NCBI RefSeq assembly: GCF_900187385.1
Contig: NZ_FYEY01000001.1
Coordinates: forward strand, 5,766,001-5,830,000
Direction of reading: 5' to 3'
DNA from: Streptomyces sp. 2114.4
GTDB taxonomy: Bacteria; Actinomycetota; Actinomycetes; Streptomycetales; Streptomycetaceae
Length of the DNA stretch: 64,000 bases
Positions 1 through 9,134 of this stretch are shown here, one piece after another. Both the position numbers and the translations under genes were made by a program. Position 1 is the stretch's first letter; every line of letters starts with the position of its first letter. The notes beneath the pieces were generated by a model. That model was not told the DNA's origin. It searched no databases and was given only the letters and a program-made list of their open reading frames with translations.

Positions 1-332
1 CCGTCGTCCAGCAGCCAGACGTAGCCGTGCACGACGCCCCGATGGCGTACGGGCAGACAGATGCGGCCCTTGAAGACCCCGGCCGCCGGGTCCGGGGGGA
101 TGCGCAGCGCCGTCCGGGCGCGGGCGATCCCGAACGCCTCGAACCAGGCCCGTACCGCCGCCGACGAGCGGCGCTGCAGGATCGAGCGGGTCCGCACGGG
201 GTCCATGACCTCGTCGTCGTCGCCCTCGTGCGCGCCGAACGCAATCAGTCCGAAATCCCGGTCCTCCAGCGTCGCCGGGGCGCCGAGCGCCGCCGAGATC
301 TCGTCCACGAGCTGCTGGTAATCGCCCCGCAT
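1..332 (-). CDS. PucR-family transcriptional regulator, N-terminal part (PutR-like)
   Basis: The minus strand reads 110 codons from an ATG at 332 to the window edge, beginning MRGDYQQLVDEISAALGAP and containing the segment QRRSSAAVRAWFEAFGI. This looks like the N-terminal sensor region of PucR-type regulators (PucR-like N-terminus, GGDEF-like middle, C-terminal helix-turn-helix); the DNA-binding end lies outside the window. It is divergent from proline dehydrogenase, the usual place of the proline-responsive activator of proline catabolism in Streptomyces. The family call rests on the visible sequence and context; the role in proline control is inferred from position. Confidence 0.75.
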   Translation of the reverse strand, partial: MRGDYQQLVDEISAALGAPATLEDRDFGLIAFGAHEGDDDEVMDPVRTRSILQRRSSAAVRAWFEAFGIARARTALRIPPDPAAGVFKGRICLPVRHRGVVHGYVWLLDD

Positions 333-669
333 CCGCCGCCCGGCTCCTCTCCTGTCGTCGCACCACCGGCCGCTACCGGTCGCCTGCCTTCGCACCACCG
401 GTCGCCTGCCGTCACCCCACCGGCTCCCTGCCACCGCACCACTGGCATCACCAGTACCTCGGACACCTTTCACACCACCGGCACCACTGACCCGGTCCTC
501 ACTCCTCCATTCTCATACATCTGTCTGAGATCCCGACCACGAAGGCGTGACAGCTGTCGATGGCCGGGAAGTGGCGGGATCCTTAAGTTTCAGGTGGCTC
601 AATCTTGCCGACGCGTTCGCCCCGTCCGGCGTCCGCCGGTACTTGTCACCCTGAATCGTGGAGGTGCCC
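333..669. promoter_or_regulatory. Divergent regulatory region of the proline catabolic genes
   Basis: Non-coding stretch between the divergent PucR-like gene and proline dehydrogenase. It holds two exact copies of ACCGGTCGCCTGCC at 375-388 and 397-410, 22 bp apart (two helical turns), preceded each time by part of TCGCACCACCGG (358-369 and 390-401). Spaced direct repeats on one DNA face suit a regulator binding site, perhaps for the PucR-like protein; that link is inference. The strip at 500-530 is the least GC-rich part and is the likely promoter area, but I cannot assign -35/-10 boxes firmly. Confidence 0.4.
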
Positions 670-1596
670 ATGCTGGGTCCCGTGCTCCTCGCCGCAGCGC
701 GCAGCAACAGCATCCGCCGTATCGTTGCGGCCGCCCCGGTCACCCGCCCCGTGGTGGACCGGTTCGTCGCCGGCGAGCGCCTGGACGAGTCCATGGCGGC
801 CGTGCGGTCGCTGGCCGCGCGTGGCCTGGAGGTCACCCTCGACCACCTGGGCGAGGACATCACCGACCCGGCCGAGGCACTGCGCAACCGCGATGCCTAC
901 CTGCACCTGGCCGCGGCCCTCAAGGAGCAGGGACTCGGCGTCAAGGCCGAGATGTCGGTCAAGCTGTCCGCTTTCGGGCAGGCGCTGGCCGGCGGCCACG
1001 AGCTGGCGCTGAAGAACGTCACTCCGGTGGTCGAGGCCGCCGCCGAGGCCGGTACGACGGTGACCCTCGACATGGAGGACCACACCACCGTCGACTCCAC
1101 CCTCGCGATCCTCGCCGACCTGCGGGAGCGCTTTCCCCAGACGGGCGCGGTGCTGCAGTCCTACCTCTTCCGTACCGAGGACGACTGCCGTGCGCTCGCC
1201 GGGGAAGGCTCCCGGGTACGGCTGGTCAAGGGCGCGTACAAAGAGCCCGCGACCGTCGCCTTCCAGGACAAGCGGGAGGTCGACAAGGCCTATGTGCGCT
1301 GCCTGAAGATCCTGATGGCCGGGGAGGGCTACCCCATGATCGGGTCGCACGACCCGCGGATGGTGGCCATCGGCCAGGACCTGGCCCGCCGCAACGGGCG
1401 CAAGCCGGCCGACTACGAATTCCAGATGCTGTACGGCATCCGCGAGGGCGAGCAGCAGCGACTGGTCGCCGACGGGCACCGTATGCGGGTGTACATCCCC
1501 TATGGCACCGACTGGTACGGATACTTCATGCGCAGGCTCGCCGAGCGCCCCGCGAACCTCGGATTCTTCTTGAGGTCGCTGGCGACCCGCGGCTGA
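670..1596 (+). CDS. Proline dehydrogenase (monofunctional)
   Basis: Catalyses the FAD-dependent oxidation of L-proline to 1-pyrroline-5-carboxylate, the first step of proline catabolism. The 308-residue product has the family's TIM-barrel pattern, with DMEDH near residue 134, RLVKGAY near 183 and MLYGIR near the C-terminus. I chose the ATG at 670 because GGAGGT lies 5 bases upstream; a GTG at 658 would absorb that ribosome site. The gene for the second pathway enzyme follows 149 bp downstream on the same strand. The length matches single-function bacterial enzymes, not the long PutA fusion. Confidence 0.93.
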   Translation: MLGPVLLAAARSNSIRRIVAAAPVTRPVVDRFVAGERLDESMAAVRSLAARGLEVTLDHLGEDITDPAEALRNRDAYLHLAAALKEQGLGVKAEMSVKLSAFGQALAGGHELALKNVTPVVEAAAEAGTTVTLDMEDHTTVDSTLAILADLRERFPQTGAVLQSYLFRTEDDCRALAGEGSRVRLVKGAYKEPATVAFQDKREVDKAYVRCLKILMAGEGYPMIGSHDPRMVAIGQDLARRNGRKPADYEFQMLYGIREGEQQRLVADGHRMRVYIPYGTDWYGYFMRRLAERPANLGFFLRSLATRG

Positions 1597-1745
1597 TCCG
1601 CCCCGTGCGGGCGGGCGCGGGTGGATGCTGGAAGCCCGGGGTGCCTCCCGGACGGCGCCGCCCGCAGCCGCCCACCCGAAGCGGCCGCGGCCGCACCACC
1701 GACGTACGACAACCGACGAGCGAAATCGAAGGAGACACGGCCGCT

Positions 1746-3377
<1,632 letters not shown>

Positions 3378-3395
3378 CGCCCGGGCGGCACGCAC

Positions 3396-3441
3396 GCCGA
3401 CGGCCCGGCACCCCTCTCCCCAGGGGCGCCGGGCCGTCGGC
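3396..3441. terminator. Hairpin terminator between convergent genes
   Basis: GCCGACGGCCCGGC (3396-3409) pairs perfectly with GCCGGGCCGTCGGC (3428-3441), with a further inner CCCCT/AGGGG pairing. It lies between the end of pruA and the end of the convergent Uma2 gene and can serve both. No long T-run follows, as is usual in Streptomyces. Confidence 0.7.
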
Positions 3442-3447
3442 CTGTTC

Positions 3448-4104
3448 TCAGGCGCCCCCCGGCGGGCCGGTGATGGCCTCGCCGATGATGAAGCCCTTGG
3501 CGGGGCCTTCGGGGATGATCACGTCGATGCCGTAGGCCACGCGGTGCACGTCCGTGTAGACCGCCTCGTCGGGGCGGGGTGCGGCGAGCACGGTGACCGT
3601 GCCATGGCCGTCGTGGTCATCGATGAGGACGTAGACGGGGATGCCGGCGCCGGCGTAGGCACGGCGCTTGCGCTCCCGGTCACGTTCGGTGCCATCGTGG
3701 CCTGGCGAGACCACCTCCACGATCAAGTGGACGGCGGACGCCTTGATGCCGATGCCGTCATCGGTGACGTGCGCCTCGGAGTCTTCCGGCGCGATGAAGC
3801 AGTCAGGGATCCAGACCTTGCGATCGTGGACGACGTTGATGTCTTGGTACGCGGCCCATTCACCCTCGTCCAGGTGCTTGTCGAGGGCGCGGCGAAGCCG
3901 GTTGGCGATCTGGCCGTGTGCAAAACGTCCGGTGGGCGACACCTCGATGGACCCCTCGATGATCTCGGCGTGAAGGCCCTCGGGGAGTTCCATGGCTTTC
4001 CATGCCTGCCACAGGGCCTCGTCCAGATCCGGCCCGTGGCTCGTGTCCTCGGGTGTCGTGATCTCCGGCATCGTCACGGGCGCCTCCTGCGCGAGCGCGG
4101 TCAT
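3448..4104 (-). CDS. Uma2-family (DUF820) restriction-endonuclease-fold protein
   Basis: A 218-residue protein of the Uma2/DUF820 family, which has a PD-(D/E)XK nuclease fold and is present in many copies in Streptomyces; its physiological role is unknown. Visible family signs are the EIIEGSIEVSP strand, WIPDCFIAPEDSE carrying the acidic PD residue, HLIVEVVSPG with the E-x-V-S motif, and RKRRAYAGAGIPVYVLID. The ATG at 4104 follows GAGGAGGTGC; a second ATG 11 codons in (MPEITTPED) is an alternative. It is convergent with pruA and has no partner gene. Confidence 0.85.
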   Translation of the reverse strand: MTALAQEAPVTMPEITTPEDTSHGPDLDEALWQAWKAMELPEGLHAEIIEGSIEVSPTGRFAHGQIANRLRRALDKHLDEGEWAAYQDINVVHDRKVWIPDCFIAPEDSEAHVTDDGIGIKASAVHLIVEVVSPGHDGTERDRERKRRAYAGAGIPVYVLIDDHDGHGTVTVLAAPRPDEAVYTDVHRVAYGIDVIIPEGPAKGFIIGEAITGPPGGA

Positions 4105-4456
4105 GGTGCAGCACCTCCTCCTCAGTGTGGGCGGGCTTGGCCGGGCGGCACAAGCGACACCCTCAACCTAGGAAGCCGGGCACGCCCTCGACCTGCGAAT
4201 GTCCATGGATCACTCGTTCGAGCACACGCCCGCCGTCTCAGATAGTAGGAAGCCCAAGTAATTGTGCAGACATCACGGCCGAGCTGTCCTAGCGTTGTAG
4301 GAAGCCGAACGTAACGCTCGATCGAGCGGATGCGGATGCGGCCCGGTGCGCAAGCGCAGGTGACCCCTGTCGTGCCGAGGCCCCCGCCCCTTCCGGCCGC
4401 TTCTGGATCGACGCATCCCAATTGTTCTCGGGGCTCTGGCATAGGAGACGTGAATC
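4105..4456. repeat. Intergenic region with three copies of TAGGAAGCC
   Basis: No convincing gene in these 350 bases. The 9-mer TAGGAAGCC occurs on the plus strand at 4169-4177, 4246-4254 and 4298-4306; the last two share a longer pattern GTAGGAAGCC-N-AA-NN-TAA. The region is less GC-rich than its neighbours and sits between the divergent Uma2 gene and a small ORF, so it probably carries promoters. Whether the repeats bind a protein is unknown. Confidence 0.35.
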
Positions 4457-4588
4457 ATGGCTGAGACTGCCGTCCGCAGGACCCGTCACTCCGCCCGTAC
4501 GACCAGCGACGCCGACCGCAGGAACGCCGCGGCCGCTCTCCAGCGCGCCCTCGACCGCCGGGACAACGGCGGCTCCACCGGGCACTGA
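4457..4588 (+). CDS. Small hypothetical ORF (43 aa)
   Basis: ATG at 4457 with AGGAGA at 4443-4448 upstream opens a 43-codon frame with strong GC at third positions. The product starts MAETAVRRTRHSARTTSD, is rich in Arg and Ala, and contains an amphipathic helix RRNAAAALQRALDRRDN. No domain recognised. The good ribosome site and codon bias favour a real gene. It could alternatively be the 3' remnant of a longer gene. Confidence 0.45.
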   Translation: MAETAVRRTRHSARTTSDADRRNAAAALQRALDRRDNGGSTGH

Positions 4589-4763
4589 GATGATGCGCGC
4601 GCGACCCGGGTCGGTGCTGTCGAGGCCGGCGTCGGTGCCCTGCCGCTGCTGCTGGCGGATCCGGCTGTCGGTGGCCCGGTGGCTCTTTCTCTCCTGAGGG
4701 CCCGTGAGTACCAGGGGCGTTCGGGTCCCGTTCGTCCCTGAGCGTGTTCCCTTCCGCGCTTGT

Positions 4764-4788
4764 GGGGCGCCCGGATCCCGGGCGCCCC
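4764..4788. terminator. Hairpin terminator
   Basis: GGGGCGCCCGG (4764-4774) and CCGGGCGCCCC (4778-4788) form a perfect 11-bp stem with a 3-base loop just past the end of the minus-strand phosphatase gene; it may also end transcription from the small plus-strand ORF. Confidence 0.65.
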
Positions 4789-4804
4789 TACAGCTGACCG
4801 CTGT

Positions 4805-6406
4805 TCACTGCGCGGGCGAGCGGGTCACCTCGAAGTGGTCGATGCGCTCGCCGGACTCGGCGAGGGCGGTGACCTTCATCCGCGGGCGGTGGCCGGGCGA
4901 GACCTCCACGGCGATGAAGGAGTAGCCGGTGTAGCGGACCCGGGACCACTCCACGGTGTCCTTGTTCTTCTCCTGGCCCTTGGCCCAGTGGTAGGTGTCG
5001 ATGTGGTCGACGTCCTTCACGTGGCCCTCGTAGCTGTCGGGTGCGGGGAAGTCGTACAGCGCCCGGCCCGCGCCGCCGGCGGTCACGTACACGATGCCCT
5101 CGCGCGTGGTGTCGACGCTCTCGCCGATCGGCATCTTCTTGCCGACCCGGCCGCCCTTGAGGGCATCGGTCCGCTCGTAGACGTGGTTGTGCCCGTTGAT
5201 GACCAGGTCCACCTGGTGCTTCTCGAACAGCGGCAGCCAGGCGTCGCGCACCCCGCCGTCGGAGGCGTGCGAGTTGGTGGTGGAGAAGGCGCAGTGGTGG
5301 AAGAAGACCACGATGAAGTCGATGCCGTCGGCCGCGCGCAGTTCCGCCAGCCTGCGGTCCAGCCAGCGGGTCTGCTTGCCGCCGGTGTAGCCCTGGTTGG
5401 CGGGGATCTCGTACGAGACGTCGTTGGCGTCCAGGGCGACGACCGCGGTGTTGCCGTAGGTGAACGAGTAGACGCCGGGGGCGTTCTCGGCGTCCGGGCC
5501 GTTCCCCGGCAGCGTCCAGCGGGCGTTCTGGCCGCCGTAGCCGTGGGGCGAGTACCAGGCCTCCATGTCGTGGTTGCCGGTGGTCACCATCCACGGCACG
5601 GACTGGGCCACCGACTCGGTCTGCGCGAGGAACTGGTCCCAGACCCGGGCGTCGTAGGCGTCGTGCTCGGAGCCGTCGCCGTCGGTGTCCGCGTAACAGA
5701 TGTCGCCCGCGTGCAGGTGGAACGAGGGGTTCTGACCCAGGATCAACTGGTCGTTGGCGAGGGCGTGGTAGCTCACGCCCTGGTCGCCGAAGGCCGTGAA
5801 GACGAACGTCCCCGGGCGGGCCGGGGCGGTGCGGAAGGTGCCGATGGTGGAGAAGTGGCGGGGGTCGGCCGGGTCAAAGCCGTCGTGGCCGACGCCGTAG
5901 TAGTACGTGGTTCCCGGGCGCAGCCCGTCCAGGGCGGCGTGCAGGTAGTACTGCTGGACGGCGGGCAGCTTGGCGGACAGCGACGGGGTGTGCAGGTCGC
6001 GCACCTCGGCGTCGATCTTGCGCCCCAGGTCCCAGGGCGTGAGCCCCACCCGCAGATACGGCCGCCGCACGGCCAACGGCACCTGCCAGCTCACCCGCAT
6101 CTGGCTCTTGGGATCGGCACCGAAGGCCAGGTGGCGGCCGAACGGGGCGACCAGCGCACCGTCGACGCGGGCCGTGGAAGGCGCGGCCAGCAGGGTGGGG
6201 GAGGCCTGGGCCGAACCGGCCAGCAGGCCGGAGCCCGCCACCACTCCCGCGGTCGCGGCCGAGGTGCGCAGCAGACCGCGGCGGCTCAGCTTGGTACGGA
6301 GGTAGTCGTGCTGCTCGGGCATGCTCATCCGGGCCGCGAGCTGCTCCGGTATGCCGACGCGCGGGGTGTGCGAGGGCGGGTGGGCCCCCCGGGTGTTTCC
6401 AGTCAT
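4805..6406 (-). CDS. Tat-exported purple-acid-phosphatase-like metallophosphoesterase
   Basis: A 533-residue exported phosphatase, probably releasing phosphate from organic esters outside the cell. The N-terminus has a twin-arginine signal (LSRRGLLRTSA followed by a hydrophobic AVAG/LLAG stretch and an AQASP cleavage region). Then comes a fibronectin-like domain and a calcineurin-like phosphoesterase domain with all metal motifs in order: FGDQG, GDICYAD, GNHDME, FFHHCAF and NGHNHVYERTD. The start MTGNTRG at 6406 was preferred to an upstream frame opening because the extra residues look non-coding. A Pho-type promoter is plausible, but I did not identify a box. Confidence 0.88.
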   Translation of the reverse strand: MTGNTRGAHPPSHTPRVGIPEQLAARMSMPEQHDYLRTKLSRRGLLRTSAATAGVVAGSGLLAGSAQASPTLLAAPSTARVDGALVAPFGRHLAFGADPKSQMRVSWQVPLAVRRPYLRVGLTPWDLGRKIDAEVRDLHTPSLSAKLPAVQQYYLHAALDGLRPGTTYYYGVGHDGFDPADPRHFSTIGTFRTAPARPGTFVFTAFGDQGVSYHALANDQLILGQNPSFHLHAGDICYADTDGDGSEHDAYDARVWDQFLAQTESVAQSVPWMVTTGNHDMEAWYSPHGYGGQNARWTLPGNGPDAENAPGVYSFTYGNTAVVALDANDVSYEIPANQGYTGGKQTRWLDRRLAELRAADGIDFIVVFFHHCAFSTTNSHASDGGVRDAWLPLFEKHQVDLVINGHNHVYERTDALKGGRVGKKMPIGESVDTTREGIVYVTAGGAGRALYDFPAPDSYEGHVKDVDHIDTYHWAKGQEKNKDTVEWSRVRYTGYSFIAVEVSPGHRPRMKVTALAESGERIDHFEVTRSPAQ

Positions 6407-6500
6407 GCCGCCGAATGTCGCAGGGCGACCCGACCGCGACGGGGACAGGGGGTGAACTGCGGCTGACCGGCGGCCCACGTGTCCGTATGGCGGACGTTAC

Positions 6501-6535
6501 GTGTCAATCAATGGGACGGAGAGTAGGGTCCCCCC
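6501..6535 (+). promoter_or_regulatory. Probable leuB promoter, leaderless start
   Basis: GTGTCA (6501-6506), 17 bases, then TAGGGT (6524-6529) resembles a housekeeping promoter. Six bases separate the -10 box from the leuB ATG at 6536 and there is no Shine-Dalgarno sequence, so transcription likely begins at or next to the start codon. Confidence 0.5.
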
Positions 6536-7576
6536 ATGTCTCGCAGCATTCGCCTCGCAGTGATCCCCGGTGACGGTATCGGCCAGGAAGTCGTGGCCCA
6601 GGGCCTGAAGGTCCTGACCGCGGTCCTCCCGCAGGACGTCAAGCTGGAAACCCAGAAGTACGACCTCGGCGCCCGGCGATGGCATGCGACCGGTGAGACC
6701 CTTCCCGACGCGGAGCTGGAGTCGCTGAAGCAGCACGACGCGATCCTGCTCGGCGCGATCGGCGACCCGTCCGTACCCTCCGGCGTGCTGGAGCGCGGGC
6801 TGCTGCTCAAGCTCCGCTTCGCCTTCGACCACTTCGTCAACCTGCGCCCGTCGAAGCTCTTCCCGAACACCACCACGCCGCTCGCCGGCCGCCCCGACAT
6901 CGACTTCGTGGTCGTCCGCGAGGGCACCGAGGGCCCGTACACCGGCAACGGCGGCTCGCTGCGCACCGGCACCCCCGCCGAGGTCGCCACCGAGGTCAGC
7001 CTCAACACCGCCTACGGCGTCGAGCGCGTGGTCCGCGACGCGTACGAGCGGGCCAACGCCCGCCCGCGCAAGAAGCTGACGCTGGTGCACAAGAACAACG
7101 TCCTGGTGTACGCGGGCCACATGTGGAAGAACATCTTCGACAAGGTCGGCCAGGAGTACCCCGAGGTCACCACCGACTACCTGCACGTCGACGCCGCGAC
7201 GATCTTCTTCGTCACCCAGCCCGAGCGGTTCGACGTGATCGTCACCGACAACCTCTTCGGCGACATCCTCACCGACCTCGCCGCGGCCGTCACCGGCGGC
7301 ATCGGCCTGGCCGCCTCCGGGAACATCAACCCGACCGGCGAGTTCCCCTCGATGTTCGAGCCCGTGCACGGCTCCGCACCGGACATCGCGGGCACCGGGA
7401 AGGCCGACCCCACGGCGACGGTCCTCTCCGTGGCCCTGCTCCTGCGCCACCTCGGGTTCGCGCCGCAGGCCGCCCGGATCGAGGAGGCCGTGGCGGCCGA
7501 CCTGGAGGCCCGGGACGGCTCGCCGCGCAGCACGGACGAGATCGGCGACGCGCTCGCCGTACGCGTAGCCGGCTGA
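6536..7576 (+). CDS. leuB: 3-isopropylmalate dehydrogenase
   Basis: Oxidatively decarboxylates 3-isopropylmalate to 2-oxoisocaproate with NAD, the third step of leucine synthesis. The 346-residue protein shows the decarboxylating-dehydrogenase pattern: IPGDGIGQEV at the start, VVREGTEGPYTGNGG, HKNNVLVYAG, the metal-binding TDNLFGDILTDLAAA and FEPVHGSAPDIAGTGKADPTA near the end. The short length and GTEGPYTGNGG favour leuB of the actinobacterial type over tartrate or isocitrate dehydrogenases. leuC and leuD are about 38 kb away in this window; ilvE follows downstream after a terminator. Confidence 0.95.
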   Translation: MSRSIRLAVIPGDGIGQEVVAQGLKVLTAVLPQDVKLETQKYDLGARRWHATGETLPDAELESLKQHDAILLGAIGDPSVPSGVLERGLLLKLRFAFDHFVNLRPSKLFPNTTTPLAGRPDIDFVVVREGTEGPYTGNGGSLRTGTPAEVATEVSLNTAYGVERVVRDAYERANARPRKKLTLVHKNNVLVYAGHMWKNIFDKVGQEYPEVTTDYLHVDAATIFFVTQPERFDVIVTDNLFGDILTDLAAAVTGGIGLAASGNINPTGEFPSMFEPVHGSAPDIAGTGKADPTATVLSVALLLRHLGFAPQAARIEEAVAADLEARDGSPRSTDEIGDALAVRVAG

Positions 7577-7606
7577 GGCCCGCAGCGCGCACCCGCACCA
7601 CCGACA

Positions 7607-7635
7607 GCGCCGGGCCGTACCAGGCCCGGCGCTTT
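7607..7635 (+). terminator. Rho-independent terminator of leuB
   Basis: GCGCCGGGCC (7607-7616) pairs perfectly with GGCCCGGCGC (7623-7632), followed by TTT. Confidence 0.75.
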
Positions 7636-7948
7636 CCGTGTTGGTCCGCTCTGGGCTTACCGCCCGGTGGGGTGCGACCATCGGACCCGGAACGCGCCCT
7701 CGGTTCCGGCGGCACAGACCCACGGGCGATAATCAGACGTGGCATCGCCGCCCGCGAGGAAGCTCGGACGTCCCAGTAACGACCGGTACGTTCAAGATCC
7801 GAGCGTGGTCGCCACACACCGCACCGGTGCCGCATGGTGGGGGCCGACCCCCCGACCCCCGGCCGGAGGGCTGGGCCGGTGACGCTCCCCCAGTGAACGC
7901 TGGGAGGTACCCCCAGGTATCGGAACACGCAGTGAAGGACACGCATTC
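7636..7948 (+). promoter_or_regulatory. ilvE upstream region with possible promoter and a dispersed palindromic repeat
   Basis: No gene is evident. GATAAT at 7728-7733 with TTCCGG 18 bases upstream is a possible promoter, giving a leader of roughly 200 bases. At 7885-7915 CTCCCCCAG-N6-CTGGGAGGTACCCCCA forms a hairpin; a second copy of this pattern occurs at 26280-26311, so it is a dispersed repeat, not an ilvE-specific signal. I saw no short peptide with tandem Ile, Val or Leu codons here. Confidence 0.4.
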
Positions 7949-9037
7949 ATGACGACGCCCACCATCGAGCTCAAGCCTTCCTCGCATCCGCTCTCCGACG
8001 CGGAGCGGGCGAAGATCCTGGCCGCCCCCGGCTTCGGCCGCCACTTCACCGACCACATGGTGACGGTCAAGTGGACGGAGGGCCGCGGCTGGCACGACGG
8101 CCAGCTCGTGCCGTACGGGCCGCTCTCCCTCGACCCGGCGACCAATGTCCTGCACTACGCGCAGGAGATCTTCGAGGGCCTGAAGGCCTACCGGCAGCCC
8201 GACGGCTCCGTCGCCACGTTCCGCCCCGACGCCAACGCCCGGCGCTTCCAGGCCTCCGCGCGCCGGCTGGCCATGCCGGAACTGCCCGCCCGGACCTTCA
8301 TCGAGGCCTGCGACCTGCTCGTCCAGCAGGACAAGAACTGGGTGCCGGCGCACGGCGGCGAGGAGTCGCTCTACCTGCGCCCCTTCATGATCGCGACCGA
8401 GGTCGGGCTGGGCGTGAAGCCGGCCAACGAGTACCTTTTCGTGGTCATCGCCTCGCCCGCCGGCGCGTACTTCGCCGGGGGCGTCAAGCCCGTCTCCATC
8501 TGGCTGTCCGAGAACCGGGTGCGCGCCGTCCCCGGCGGTATGGGCGACGCCAAGACCGGCGGCAACTACGCCGCGTCGCTGCTCGCGCAGGCCGAGGCCG
8601 CCGCGCACGGCTGTGACCAGGTCGCCTACCTCGACGCCGTGGAGCACAAGTGGGTCGAGGAGCTGGGCGGCATGAACCTGTACTTCGTGTACGGCGACAA
8701 GATCGTCACGCCCACGCTGACCGGCTCCCTCCTCGCCGGCGTCACCCGTGACTCCCTGCTGTCCGTCGCCCGCGACCTGGGCTACGGCGCACAGGAGGCC
8801 CGGGTCTCCATCGACCAGTGGAAGGCCGACACCGAGGACGGCACCCTCACCGAGGTCTTCGCCTGCGGTACGGCCGCCGTGATCACCCCCGTCGGCACGG
8901 TCAAGAGCGCGGGCGGCGAGTGGGTCCAGTCCGGCGGTGAGCCCGGCAAGGTCACGCTGAAGCTGCGGGACGCGCTCCTCGACATCCAGCGCGGTATCGC
9001 CGAGGACAAGCACGGCTGGATGCACCCGCTGGGCTGA
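7949..9037 (+). CDS. ilvE: Branched-chain amino-acid aminotransferase
   Basis: PLP enzyme exchanging amino groups between glutamate and the 2-oxo acids of Leu, Ile and Val; the last synthetic and first catabolic step. The 362-residue fold-type IV protein shows HYAQEIFEGLKAY, RRFQASARRLAMP, the substrate/cofactor loop GGMGDAKTGGNYA and YLDAVEHKWVEELGGMN, then VFACGTAAVITPVG near the phosphate-binding end. It starts at ATG 7949 after AAGGAC. It shares a pathway with the leu and cim genes in the window but is transcribed separately from leuB. Confidence 0.95.
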   Translation: MTTPTIELKPSSHPLSDAERAKILAAPGFGRHFTDHMVTVKWTEGRGWHDGQLVPYGPLSLDPATNVLHYAQEIFEGLKAYRQPDGSVATFRPDANARRFQASARRLAMPELPARTFIEACDLLVQQDKNWVPAHGGEESLYLRPFMIATEVGLGVKPANEYLFVVIASPAGAYFAGGVKPVSIWLSENRVRAVPGGMGDAKTGGNYAASLLAQAEAAAHGCDQVAYLDAVEHKWVEELGGMNLYFVYGDKIVTPTLTGSLLAGVTRDSLLSVARDLGYGAQEARVSIDQWKADTEDGTLTEVFACGTAAVITPVGTVKSAGGEWVQSGGEPGKVTLKLRDALLDIQRGIAEDKHGWMHPLG

Positions 9038-9080
9038 TCCGGGATTCCGGGCAGCCGGCCGGGGCCGCTCCTGGAGGGAC

Positions 9081-9117
9081 CGAGGCCGCCGCCGACATCG
9101 CGTCGGGGGCGGCCTCG
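9081..9117. terminator. Terminator between convergent ilvE and permease genes
   Basis: CGAGGCCGCCGCCGAC (9081-9096) pairs with GTCGGGGGCGGCCTCG (9102-9117) with one mismatch; 5-base loop. Confidence 0.7.
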
Positions 9118-9134
9118 GGCGTGTCGCGGCCCCT

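Noticed and set aside
4422..4697. A 91-residue frame overlapping the small 43-residue ORF
   Set aside because: Lacks a ribosome site and reads in the poorer codon-bias frame; the ORF at 4457 is better supported.
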